DNA of 13,121 nt. It comes from DATACN01 sp038215095. Lineage in GTDB: Bacteria; Actinomycetota; Thermoleophilia; Solirubrobacterales; Thermoleophilaceae. How positions within the stretch are numbered: position 1 is the first letter of the stretch; every line of letters begins with the position of its first letter. The stretch covers positions 1-13,121 of the forward strand of contig JBBQRG010000078.1 in NCBI GenBank assembly GCA_038215095.1, in the 5' to 3' direction. A program made the position numbers and the translations under genes. The notes beneath the pieces were generated by a model, which ran no database searches, was not told the origin of the DNA, and saw only the letters and a program-made list of their open reading frames with translations. Positions 1-6,828 of the stretch are shown in pieces.

Positions 1-723
1 GTAGTCGTCGGGGCGCATCTGCACGCCGAAGAAGGCCTGGATGTGGCCGGCGTCGTCGCGCTTCCAGCTCCAGGCGCTCGCGGGGATGCCGAGCGGGCTC
101 ATCAGCTCGCGCTGGCCGAACGCCTGCGCGTCCTCGCCCACGGAGCGGCCCACCTGCTCGGCCAGCAGCGCGACCGGGCTCTGCGCGTACTCGAAGTAGG
201 TGCCCGGCGTGTGCGCGCTGCCGAGCGTGAGCGCGTCGTGCACGCGGTCGGGCGTCGTGAAGATGTTGTAGTCGCGGATGCCGTTCCACTGCAGGCCGGA
301 GGTCTGGGTGAGCAGGTTGCGGCTGGAGATGCGCCCGTGGGCGCGGTCGGCCTCGGGCAGCAGCGAGCCCACCGGGTCGTCGGGGGAGATCGCGCGCATC
401 GTCATGGCTCGGCCGAAGATCAGCGAGACCACCGACTTCGCCATCGACCAGCTCTCGAAGGTCTGGTTGCGGTTCACGGCCGCCGCGCGGTCCTCGCCGA
501 CCAGGCAGCCATATCGGTACACCCGCACGGCGGACGAGAGGTTCTCGCTGCCGTAGTCGAGGGCCTTCTGGAGCTTCGCCGCGTCCATGCCGGCCTCGCT
601 CGGCGTCGCGCGCTGCCACTGCGTACCCGGCTCGCCGCAGCTCTTCGCGGCCTGCGCCGGCCCAGCGGCCAGCAGGCAGATCCCCACCGCCAGTACCCCG
701 CTAGCTGCTCGCCACCGTCCCAT
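1..723 (-). CDS. Secreted serine hydrolase, beta-lactamase/class C-like fold (partial, C-terminus outside window)
   Basis: The frame is open from an ATG at 723 to the left edge (241 codons, no stop), so only the N-terminal part is present. Residues 1-26 form a signal peptide: basic MGRWR, a hydrophobic stretch, then GPAQA-A, a signal peptidase I-type site. The mature part carries SMAK at 93-96, the SxxK motif of class C beta-lactamases, esterases (EstB) and 6-aminohexanoate-dimer hydrolases, with Ser93 as nucleophile and Lys96 as general base. TQTSGLQW (139-146) is the usual LLTQTSGL-type segment of this family, and the expected catalytic Tyr is probably Y179 in FEYAQS. The third motif (KTG/HxG) lies beyond the edge. 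GGGAGG, 4 bases upstream, supports the start. The product is likely exported and acts on an ester or amide; the substrate cannot be told. It is divergent from the glycosyltransferase at 765. Confidence 0.88.
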   Translation of the reverse strand, partial: MGRWRAASGVLAVGICLLAAGPAQAAKSCGEPGTQWQRATPSEAGMDAAKLQKALDYGSENLSSAVRVYRYGCLVGEDRAAAVNRNQTFESWSMAKSVVSLIFGRAMTMRAISPDDPVGSLLPEADRAHGRISSRNLLTQTSGLQWNGIRDYNIFTTPDRVHDALTLGSAHTPGTYFEYAQSPVALLAEQVGRSVGEDAQAFGQRELMSPLGIPASAWSWKRDDAGHIQAFFGVQMRPDDY

Positions 724-764
724 CAGGCCTCCCGCGGACCAGCCTACCGCCACAATGCCGCCCG
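724..764. promoter_or_regulatory. Divergent intergenic region (41 bp) between serine hydrolase and glycosyltransferase
   Basis: The two genes must start transcription in or near this 41-bp gap. On the plus strand CACAAT (751-756), 8 bases before the ATG at 765, is a weak -10 candidate that would give a leaderless or nearly leaderless transcript, and no Shine-Dalgarno is visible for that gene. On the minus strand TAGGCT (741-746) is a weak -10 candidate. No convincing -35 boxes were seen. The placement is inference. Confidence 0.35.
728..733 (-). promoter_or_regulatory. Ribosome binding site of the serine hydrolase
   Basis: On the minus strand this reads GGGAGG, 4 bases before the ATG at 723. 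It is one of few clear Shine-Dalgarno sites in the window and it fixes the start that gives the signal peptide. Confidence 0.6.
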
Positions 765-2234
765 ATGAGCCGCACCGAGGACAGCGCGCGCTCCACCCTG
801 CTCGCGCTCGCCGCCCTCACCGCGGCGGCCGCTCTGCTGCGCTTCGTGACGCTGAGCGACCAGAGCTACTGGGTCGACGAGTCGGTCACGGTGCATCTGC
901 TGCGGATGGACCTCGGCTCCATGCTGCGCCAGATCCCCAAGAGCGAGTCCACCCCGCCGCTCTACTACCTGATCGCCTGGCTCTGGGCGAAGCTCTTCGG
1001 CCTGGGCGAGTTCGGTCTGCGCTCGCTGTCGGCGCTGATCGGCACGGCGACCATTCCTCTTGCGTTCCTGGCCGCACGCGAGCTCTGCTCGCGGCGGGTC
1101 GGCCTTGCGGTGGCGGCGCTCGCCGCGGTCAGCCCCATCCTCGTGTGGTACTCGCAGGAGGCGCGCGCCTACGCGCTCGTCACGGCGCTCTCGGCGCTCT
1201 CGCTCTGGGCGTTCGCGCGGCTGCTCCGGGAGCCGTCACGGCGCTTCGTCGTCGCGTGGGCGCTGGCCTCGGCGCTCGCGCTCGCCACGCACTACTTCGC
1301 GGCCTTCCTGGTGCTCCCCGAGGCGGTCTGGCTCGCCGCCGCGCCGCCGACGCGCCGCGCTGCGGCGCCGGCCCTGGCCGCCGTGGCAGTGGCCGGGCTG
1401 GCGCTGCTGCCGCTGGCCCTGCACCAGAGCTCGCTCGACCTTGCGTCGTTCATCAAGGGCGAGTCGCTTCCCTTCCGCGTCGCGCAGGCCGGCAAGAACC
1501 TCCTGGTGGGATTCGACTCGCCACTGGAGCGCGAGCTGGCTGCGGTTGCCGTCCTGATCGCGCTGGCCGGCGCGGCGGGCGTGTTCGCCTGGGCGCGCGG
1601 CCGGGAGCGAGCCGGGGGCCACGTCGCCCTAGCGCTCGGCCTGCTCGTGGTGGGACTGCCGGTCGTGCTCGCGGCCGCAGGCGTGGACTACCTCGACTCG
1701 CGCAACGTGCTGCCGGCCTGGATCCCGCTGATGACCGTGGTGGCGGCGGGCCTGCTGCCCGCGGGCCGCACCGGCGTCGCCGCCCTGGTGCTGCTCGGCT
1801 TGCTCGGGCTGGCCGGTGTGATCGGGGTCGCGGTCACCCCCAAGTGGCAGCGCGAGGACTGGCGCGGGATGGCGCACGCCCTCGGTCCGGCCACGGAGCC
1901 GCGCGTGATCATCACGCCGGCCACGGGGCGCCGTCCGCTCGACCTCTACCTCGGCCGCCCGCCGGCGCGCCGCACGGGCGGCGCGGTGGTGCGGGAGATC
2001 GCGCTGCTCTACCCGGTGCGCAGGCAGTCGTTCACTGACCCGCTGCCGCCGCCGCGGCTGGCCACCTCGGCGCCCGGTGGCTTCACCCTGGCCAGGCGGC
2101 GCGTGACCGACAGCTACGCCATCGCGGTGCTGCGCGCGCCGCGGCCCGTGCCGGTTAGCGTGATCAACGCGCTGTCGCTGCGGCCCTCGCGCGGCGAGTC
2201 CACCGCGTTCCTGTTGCAGCGCCCGCGCCGATAG
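765..2234 (+). CDS. GT-C membrane glycosyltransferase, PMT/GT39-like (ArnT/dolichyl-phosphate-mannose type)
   Basis: 489 residues with many hydrophobic segments (about 12-30, 88-125, 138-155, 163-192, 200-220, 257-275, 286-306, 316-333, 336-357) and a soluble C-terminal part from about 360. The hallmark of the family is present: an acidic pair in the first extracytoplasmic loop, YWVDES (35-40, D38/E39), followed by TPPLYYLIAWLW (63-74) and SQEARAYAL (130-138), as in PMT_2-type transferases. WQREDWRG (361-368) opens the C-terminal region. Such enzymes move a sugar from a polyprenyl-phosphate donor to a lipid, protein or cell-wall acceptor on the outer face of the membrane. Neither donor nor acceptor can be read from the sequence. 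There is no Shine-Dalgarno, so translation may be leaderless. Its stop lies 3 bases from the stop of the convergent gene, leaving no room for a dedicated terminator. Confidence 0.85.
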   Translation: MSRTEDSARSTLLALAALTAAAALLRFVTLSDQSYWVDESVTVHLLRMDLGSMLRQIPKSESTPPLYYLIAWLWAKLFGLGEFGLRSLSALIGTATIPLAFLAARELCSRRVGLAVAALAAVSPILVWYSQEARAYALVTALSALSLWAFARLLREPSRRFVVAWALASALALATHYFAAFLVLPEAVWLAAAPPTRRAAAPALAAVAVAGLALLPLALHQSSLDLASFIKGESLPFRVAQAGKNLLVGFDSPLERELAAVAVLIALAGAAGVFAWARGRERAGGHVALALGLLVVGLPVVLAAAGVDYLDSRNVLPAWIPLMTVVAAGLLPAGRTGVAALVLLGLLGLAGVIGVAVTPKWQREDWRGMAHALGPATEPRVIITPATGRRPLDLYLGRPPARRTGGAVVREIALLYPVRRQSFTDPLPPPRLATSAPGGFTLARRRVTDSYAIAVLRAPRPVPVSVINALSLRPSRGESTAFLLQRPRR

Positions 2235-2237
2235 CGC

Positions 2238-3290
2238 TCACCGCACGGGGTAGCTCGGCAGCGGGCCGTTGATGATGCCGCGCTCGGTGCCGCCGCGGTC
2301 CATGTGGATCGCGTAGCCCACGTTCATCGCGGCGAAGGCCGCAATAGCCGCGATCGCCAGCCCGCGGCGGTTGCGCAGCACGTGCGCGCCGGCCACGTAG
2401 AACACGGGCGCCGCAAGCAGGATCACCCGGCCCCAGTCGAGCGCGTAGAGCATCGACAGCACGCACAGCGCCAGCAGCACGAGGCCGCGGCGCGCATAGC
2501 GCAGGTCGAGCAGCGCGAACGGCGCCGCCAGCCAGAGGGGGCCGAAGCTCGACGCGAGGCGCCGGGCCTGGCCCAGGGGTCCGTCCAGCGCTTGGCGCAG
2601 CAGGTCCGAGCGGCTCCCGTAGTGGCCGACCGTCGGCAGCGCCAGACGCAGCCCCACGTAGACGGCGAGGCCAGGGGCGGCCGCCGCGCCCACCTCGCGC
2701 GCCGCTCGCCCGTCGAGCGGCCGCTCGGCCCAGACCGCGTAGGCGAACGGCACCAGGAACAGCGAGGACTCGCGCACGAACGCCCCCAGCAGCACGATCA
2801 CGCCGAGCGCCACCGGCCGCCTGGCGGCGATCGCGAGGCCGCCGGCCAGCATCACGAGCACCGACTCGGCGTCTACCCCCCGGCCCTGGCGCAGCGAGGC
2901 CGCGAGCAGCGGCGGGCAGGTGGCCAGGCACAGCGACAGCCCGGCGGCCAGCCAGCGCTGAGCGCCGAAGCGGCGCATCAGCGCGTAGGCCACGCCGGCG
3001 CTCGCCCCGGTGCTGGCCCATGCGAGCGCGCTCCACGAGAAGTCGTGGCTGAACGGCAGCAGGTGCACGAGCGTCGGCGGGCCGATGCGGTAGGCGAACG
3101 GGAAGGTGTGGGTGGCGAACGGGTGGCGGGCCATCAGCTCGTAGATCAGCTCGTCGCCGCGCGGCTCGCTTGCGTCCAGCACGAACGCGTCGAGCACCAC
3201 GATGCACACCAGCCCGAGCATCGCCACCAGCAGCGGCTCGACCCACTGGCGCCCGAGCCGGGGGCGGGCCCGCTCGGTCACGGCGCTCAC
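2238..3290 (-). CDS. Polytopic membrane protein of unknown function (possibly GT-C-like)
   Basis: 350 residues from a GTG at 3290 that overlaps the selB stop by 4 bases (GTGA), so translation is probably coupled. GAGG lies 4 bases upstream. About eight hydrophobic stretches are visible (about 20-38, 87-104, 113-132, 144-172, 176-188, 201-217, 253-262, 268-284, 287-304, 309-325). The first loop holds an acidic pair in RGDELIY (44-50), then FPFAYRIGPPTLVHLLPF (63-80). RESS (173-176) follows a membrane segment. The acidic pair after TM1 and the overall plan recall GT-C glycosyltransferases, but no family signature is firm and I do not recognise it. Its position after selA-selB may reflect only operon read-through. 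It shares no obvious function with selenocysteine insertion and is convergent with the plus-strand glycosyltransferase. Confidence 0.75.
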   Translation of the reverse strand: MSAVTERARPRLGRQWVEPLLVAMLGLVCIVVLDAFVLDASEPRGDELIYELMARHPFATHTFPFAYRIGPPTLVHLLPFSHDFSWSALAWASTGASAGVAYALMRRFGAQRWLAAGLSLCLATCPPLLAASLRQGRGVDAESVLVMLAGGLAIAARRPVALGVIVLLGAFVRESSLFLVPFAYAVWAERPLDGRAAREVGAAAAPGLAVYVGLRLALPTVGHYGSRSDLLRQALDGPLGQARRLASSFGPLWLAAPFALLDLRYARRGLVLLALCVLSMLYALDWGRVILLAAPVFYVAGAHVLRNRRGLAIAAIAAFAAMNVGYAIHMDRGGTERGIINGPLPSYPVR

Positions 3291-4816
3291 CCGGCCTCGA
3301 CCCGCCGCCGCAGCACGTGCGCGTCACCCTCCCGCCGCGTGACCCGCTCGGCGTCGAGGTGCTCGAGCAACGCCTGGGCGTAACGCCGCGAGCTGCCGAG
3401 CTCGTCACGAACCCCGGCAACGGTTGCCCGACCATCCCGCTCGCAGATAGCGAGCACCCGCCGAACGAGCCCACCAAGCGAGTCCGGATGAAAGTGCAGA
3501 TTCGGCCCCACACGAACAACCAGGCCCTCACGCTCGAGAGCACCAAACCGAACGGCAGCATCCGAAGCAGAAAGGCCGGCAGCAGCAGCGAGCTCGCCGT
3601 CGGCACGCGGCGACTCACCGTCCTCACGAAGAAGATCGACGAGCCGAAGAGCGGCGGCATCGGGAGGAGCGGGCGGCCGGGTCCCGGGGCCCACTGCCCG
3701 CTGCCCACTCTGCTCTGTCCTCTGCCCTCTGCCCTCTAGGCGCCCGCGCTTCCGCGCGTGAGCGTCGACCACAACTCCTCCCCCAACCGTGTCCGGAGGC
3801 GCCAGCTGGCGCAGCACCAGCCGGTCCCCGGCCAGCGGCACGAGCGGCTGCTCCAGCCGCAGCTGGGCCATGGCGGTCGACCCGGGCGACAGCTGGTCGC
3901 CCTCGAGCGGCGCCACACGCGCCGGCGCCTCGCGCGTGCCGTGGTGCACGTGGACGCGGGTGCCACGCCGGAGCGGGCGGGCGCCCGGCTCGAGGGTCAG
4001 CTCGGCGTCCACCAGCCAGGTGGGCCCCGTCTCGGCGCCGGGCCCGCAGACCACGTCGCCGCGAGACACCGCGCGCCGGTCGACCCCGGCCAGTGCCAGC
4101 GCGACGCGCTGCCCGGCGCGGGCGCGCTCCACGGAGCGGTCGTGCACCTCCACCGAGCGCACGCGAGCACGCAGGCCGCTCGGCAGCACCCGCACCTGGT
4201 CGCCGGCGGCCAGCTCGCCGGACCAGAGCGTGCCGGTGACCACCGTGCCGATCCCGCGCAGCGTGAACGAGCGGTCCACGTGCAGCCGCGGCGGACCGGG
4301 CGCCTCGGCGCGGCCGGGCAGCCCGGCGGCGCAGCGCTCGAGCGCGGCCAGCAGCTCGTCGAGGCCGTCCGCCCCGCGCACCGACACCGGCACCGCGTCC
4401 GCTCCCGGCACGAGCTCCCGCGCTTCCGCGGCGGCGCGCTCGGGGTCGGCCAGGTCGGCCTTCGTGATGGCGACCAGGCCGTGCTCGACTCCGAGCTGGC
4501 GCAGCACGGCCGCGTGCACGCGCGTCTGGGGCATCACGCCGTCGTCGGCGGCCACGCAGAGCAGGAACAGGTCAATGCCGGAGGCGCCCGCCACCATCGT
4601 GCGCACGAAGCGCTCGTGGCCCGGCACGTCCACGACCGACAGCCGCCTGCCGCCCGGCAGCTCGAGCGGCGCGTAGCCCAGCTCGATCGAGATGCCGCGC
4701 TCGTGCTCCTCGGGCAGGCGGTCGGTGTCCTTGCCGGTGAGCTCGCGCACCAGGGCGGTCTTGCCGTGGTCGATGTGTCCCGCGGTGCCGAGCGTCAGCG
4801 GGGGCGCGTCGCTCAC
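3287..4816 (-). CDS. selB: Selenocysteine-specific elongation factor SelB (short form)
   Basis: 509 residues from a GTG at 4816 that overlaps the selA stop (GTGA). SelB is a GTPase that carries Sec-tRNA to UGA codons marked by a SECIS hairpin. The G domain is complete: GHIDHGKT (13-20), the SelB-type switch I RGISIELGYA (40-49), DVPGH (63-67) and TKAD (118-121). EF-Tu-like domains 2 and 3 run to about 352, including FTLRGIGTVVTGTLWSG (184-200). The last winged helix is recognisable from SSRRYAQALLEHLD (475-488) and TRREGD (493-498), the usual SelB C-terminus. The protein is about 100 residues shorter than E. coli SelB (614). Only about 130 residues of winged-helix material remain (about 380-509), suggesting two rather than four such domains. 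The linker (about 361-377) is encoded by a 7-bp tandem repeat, and codon use changes sharply from about residue 342 to 485. Start and identity are secure; activity of the shortened tail is inferred. Confidence 0.95.
   Translation of the reverse strand: MSDAPPLTLGTAGHIDHGKTALVRELTGKDTDRLPEEHERGISIELGYAPLELPGGRRLSVVDVPGHERFVRTMVAGASGIDLFLLCVAADDGVMPQTRVHAAVLRQLGVEHGLVAITKADLADPERAAAEARELVPGADAVPVSVRGADGLDELLAALERCAAGLPGRAEAPGPPRLHVDRSFTLRGIGTVVTGTLWSGELAAGDQVRVLPSGLRARVRSVEVHDRSVERARAGQRVALALAGVDRRAVSRGDVVCGPGAETGPTWLVDAELTLEPGARPLRRGTRVHVHHGTREAPARVAPLEGDQLSPGSTAMAQLRLEQPLVPLAGDRLVLRQLAPPDTVGGGVVVDAHARKRGRLEGRGQRTEQSGQRAVGPGTRPPAPPDAAALRLVDLLREDGESPRADGELAAAAGLSASDAAVRFGALEREGLVVRVGPNLHFHPDSLGGLVRRVLAICERDGRATVAGVRDELGSSRRYAQALLEHLDAERVTRREGDAHVLRRRVEAG
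3689..3737 (-). repeat. Seven tandem 7-bp units (AGWGGGC) inside selB
   Basis: Read on the minus strand from 3737, the sequence splits exactly into seven heptamers: AGAGGGC, AGAGGGC, AGAGGAC, AGAGCAG, AGTGGGC, AGCGGGC, AGTGGGC. The first two are identical, the third and sixth differ from the consensus at one base, and the fourth is the most degenerate. The array encodes the Q/R/G-rich linker after domain 3 of SelB (residues about 361-377). Because 7 is not a multiple of 3, gain or loss of one or two units would shift the frame before the winged-helix tail. Heptanucleotide repeats of this kind are usually intergenic in other bacteria, so a coding location is unusual. Confidence 0.85.
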
Positions 4817-6144
4817 CGCAGCGCCGCGGCCACCGCGGCGGCCGCGCGCTCGGCCTCCGCGTCGGTCAGCGTGCGCGGGTCGAGCAGCAGCCAGCCCTCG
4901 CGCGCACGGCCCACGAGCGGGGGCTCGCCGGCACGCAGCCGCCGGGCCAGCTCGTCCAGGCCGAGCGGGCCGGGGTCGATCGCGCACGCCGGGCCCTCCA
5001 GCTCGAGCAGCGGCAGCGCGCCCCCGCCCGCCTTGGCCTGGGCGCGCACCACGCGCGCGTCCACGCCGGCGCCCTCCAGCCGGGCGCGCATCGCCTCGGC
5101 GCGGCCCTGAAGCTCCTCCTCGCCTGCGGTGAGCATGCGCAGCACGGGCAGCTCGCGCTCGCGCCCGTCGCGGTAGAGCCGCAGCGTTGCCTCCAGTGCG
5201 GCCAGCGAGAGCTTGTCCATCCGCATCGCCCGCGCCAGCGGGTGTGAGCGGCAGAGCTCGATCGCCTCGCGCGTCCCGGCCATCAGCCCGGCCTGCGGCC
5301 CGCCCAGCAGCTTGTCCCCCGAGAAGCAGACCACCGCGCTGCCGGCCGCGACCGAGCGCCGCACGGGCGGCTCGTCGGCCAGCTCGGGGACCCCCGCGGC
5401 CAACGCGCCGGAGCCCACGTCGTCGATCACCGGCACGCCGAGCGAGCACAGCTGCTCCACGTCCACGTCCTCCACGAAGCCGACCGTGCGGAAGTTCGAC
5501 GGGTGCGCGCGCAGGATCGCGCCCGTCTCCGCGCCGAGCGCCTTCCGGTAGTCCGCCAGGCGCGTGCGGTTGGTGGTGCCCACCTCGTGCAGGACCGCGC
5601 CGGACTGCGCCACCACCTCGGGAATCCGGAACGAGCCGCCGATCTCCACCAGCTGCCCGCGCGACACCACCAGCTCGCGACGTGCCGACAGCGCCGCGGC
5701 GGCCAGCAGCACGGCCGCCGCGCAGTTGTTCACAACCAGCGCCGCCTCGGCCCCGGTGAGCTCGCGGATCAGCTTCTCCACGTGCGCCTGGCGCGACCCG
5801 CGCGCGCCCGAGTCGAGGTCGTACTCCAGGTTCGAGTAGCCCTCGCCGGCGCGCGCGGCCGCGGCGGCCGCCTCCGGATGGAGCGGCGCGCGGCCGAGGT
5901 TGGTGTGCACGATCACCCCAGTCGCGTTCAGCAGCGGGCGCAGCGACAGCCGCGCCTCGAGGTCGGCCAGGGCAACTGCCTCGGCGGCCAGGTCGGCCGG
6001 CGGCTCGGCGCCCGCCAGCAGCGCCTCGCGGGCCGAGGCGATCGCCGCTCGGGCGGCGCGAACCGCCGCACCGTGCGGCACGCCCTCGAGCCGCGCCGAC
6101 AGCTCCTCGACCGAGGGCAGCTCCCGCAGCCGCTCAGTTGCCAC
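4813..6144 (-). CDS. selA: L-seryl-tRNA(Sec) selenium transferase SelA
   Basis: 443 residues from a GTG at 6144. SelA is the PLP enzyme that converts Ser-tRNA(Sec) to Sec-tRNA(Sec) with selenophosphate. The family signatures are clear: LLNATGVIVHTNLGRAPL (71-88), YSNLEYDLDSGARGSR (103-118), EVGTTNRTRLADY (187-199), IDDVGSGAL (240-248) and FSGDKLLGGPQAG (274-286), where K278 is the PLP-binding lysine (K295 in E. coli). Length is close to the usual ~450. The chosen start gives an N-terminus (ATERLRELPSVEEL) like that of known SelA. It overlaps the end of moaX by 11 bases, and no strong Shine-Dalgarno is seen, so coupling to moaX translation is likely. Its stop overlaps the selB start by 4 bases. 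selD and the tRNA(Sec) gene selC are not in the window and must lie elsewhere. Confidence 0.96.
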   Translation of the reverse strand: MATERLRELPSVEELSARLEGVPHGAAVRAARAAIASAREALLAGAEPPADLAAEAVALADLEARLSLRPLLNATGVIVHTNLGRAPLHPEAAAAAARAGEGYSNLEYDLDSGARGSRQAHVEKLIRELTGAEAALVVNNCAAAVLLAAAALSARRELVVSRGQLVEIGGSFRIPEVVAQSGAVLHEVGTTNRTRLADYRKALGAETGAILRAHPSNFRTVGFVEDVDVEQLCSLGVPVIDDVGSGALAAGVPELADEPPVRRSVAAGSAVVCFSGDKLLGGPQAGLMAGTREAIELCRSHPLARAMRMDKLSLAALEATLRLYRDGRERELPVLRMLTAGEEELQGRAEAMRARLEGAGVDARVVRAQAKAGGGALPLLELEGPACAIDPGPLGLDELARRLRAGEPPLVGRAREGWLLLDPRTLTDAEAERAAAAVAAALR

Positions 6145-6787
6145 TCGCGGGCGGCTCGCCCTCGACCCAGCGCTCCTCGCCACCCTCCACCTCCTTCTTC
6201 CAGATCGGCGCCTCGGACTTCGCGCGGTCGATGATCTCGCGCGCGCCCGCGAATGCCTCGCCCCGGTGCGGCGCCGACACGGCCACCACCACGCTCGGCT
6301 CCGACAGCGCCACGCTGCCGACGCGGTGCTCCACCGCCGCGGCGCAGAGCCCGTGGCGCGCGACGGCGTCCGCCGCGATCTGGGCCAGCCGCTCCTCGGC
6401 CATCTCGGCATAGGCCTCGTATTCGAGCCGCTCGACCTGTCGCGTGACGCCCGAGAAGGTGACCACGGCGCCGGCGCGCGGGTCGCGCACGCGGGCCAGC
6501 AGCGCATCGGCCGACAGCGGCTCGGCGGTGACCCGCACCCACGGCGAGGAGACCGTGTCGCCGCCGGCCACAGGCGGGATCAACGCCAGCTCGTCTCCGG
6601 CGGCCAGCGCCTGGTCCTCGCGCGCGTACTCGCGGTTCACGGCCATCACCAGTGGCAGCCCCGCGGCCAGGTCGGAGAGCTCGGCCAGCGCGTCGCGCAC
6701 ACGCGCGTCCTCGGGCAGGTCGAGCACGACCTCCGAGGCGCCGGCGCGCTCGCGCAACATCGCGAACAGGCGAACGGTGACCTGCAC
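6134..6787 (-). CDS. moaX: Fused molybdopterin synthase, MoaD-MoaE (MoaX type)
   Basis: 217 residues from a GTG at 6787. Residues 1-76 are MoaD, the ubiquitin-like sulfur carrier (VTVRLFAMLRERAG at 3-16), ending in IPPVAGG (70-76), the GG that is normally the thiocarboxylated C-terminus. Residues about 82-210 are MoaE: AGAVVTFSGVTR (105-116), EAYAEMAEERL (124-134), VEHRVGSVALSE (152-163), VSAPHRGEAF (170-179) and RAKSEAPIWKKE (188-199), with the catalytic lysines K190 and K197 matching E. coli K119 and K126. The enzyme adds two sulfurs to cPMP to make molybdopterin. M. tuberculosis MoaX has the same MoaD-MoaE order and is reported to be cleaved after the GG. A longer frame exists upstream of 6787, but GTG 6787 begins exactly at the MoaD beta-strand and has a -10-like box 7 bases before it. 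It overlaps selA by 11 bases. Confidence 0.93.
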   Translation of the reverse strand: MQVTVRLFAMLRERAGASEVVLDLPEDARVRDALAELSDLAAGLPLVMAVNREYAREDQALAAGDELALIPPVAGGDTVSSPWVRVTAEPLSADALLARVRDPRAGAVVTFSGVTRQVERLEYEAYAEMAEERLAQIAADAVARHGLCAAAVEHRVGSVALSEPSVVVAVSAPHRGEAFAGAREIIDRAKSEAPIWKKEVEGGEERWVEGEPPASGN

Positions 6788-6794
6788 GCCGCTG

Positions 6795-6800
6795 ATGTTA
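6795..6800 (-). promoter_or_regulatory. Candidate -10 box (TAACAT) for a leaderless moaX-selA-selB transcript
   Basis: The minus strand reads TAACAT, then 7 bases, then the GTG start of moaX. That spacing places the transcription start at or next to the start codon, as in leaderless actinobacterial genes, and no Shine-Dalgarno precedes the GTG. No good -35 box is visible (GCCTGG at 17-bp spacing), so the call rests on the -10 match and its position in the only real gap within the minus-strand run. Confidence 0.45.
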
Positions 6801-6811
6801 GGGCGGTTCGG

Positions 6812-6827
6812 GCCGGCCCAGGCCGGC
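6812..6827 (-). terminator. Short GC hairpin after the cyclase gene (weak terminator candidate)
   Basis: GCCGGC (6812-6817) and GCCGGC (6822-6827) can pair around the loop ccag, just after the cyclase stop at 6829-6831. The stem is only 6 bp and no T-run follows, so it is not a classical intrinsic terminator. It also lies where a -35 element of moaX would be. It may be chance in such GC-rich DNA. Confidence 0.2.
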
Positions 6828-6828
6828 G

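Noticed and set aside
587..2038. Long plus-strand frame (483 codons) overlapping the glycosyltransferase
   Set aside because: It is a +1 shadow of the GT39-like gene, rich in Arg/Pro/Gly with no domain pattern. The real frame has membrane segments and family motifs.
2230..2245. Bidirectional terminator between the convergent genes
   Set aside because: Only 3 bases separate the stops, and I found no clear hairpin with a T-run nearby.
2164..3708. Long minus-strand frame (514 codons) across selB's tail and the membrane protein
   Set aside because: It overlaps two supported genes in another frame and has the low-complexity Arg/Ala/Gly make-up of a GC-rich shadow. It matters only as the frame a slipped selB could enter.
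4813..4816. Possible in-frame Sec UGA at the selA/selB or selB/membrane-protein junctions
   Set aside because: Each TGA lies in a plain GTGA stop/start overlap, the proteins before it are complete, and the frames do not continue into recognisable sequence.
3758..5110. Plus-strand frame of 450 codons opposite selB and selA
   Set aside because: Antisense to two well-identified genes, rich in His/Gln/Arg/Gly without motifs, as expected for the complement of biased codons.
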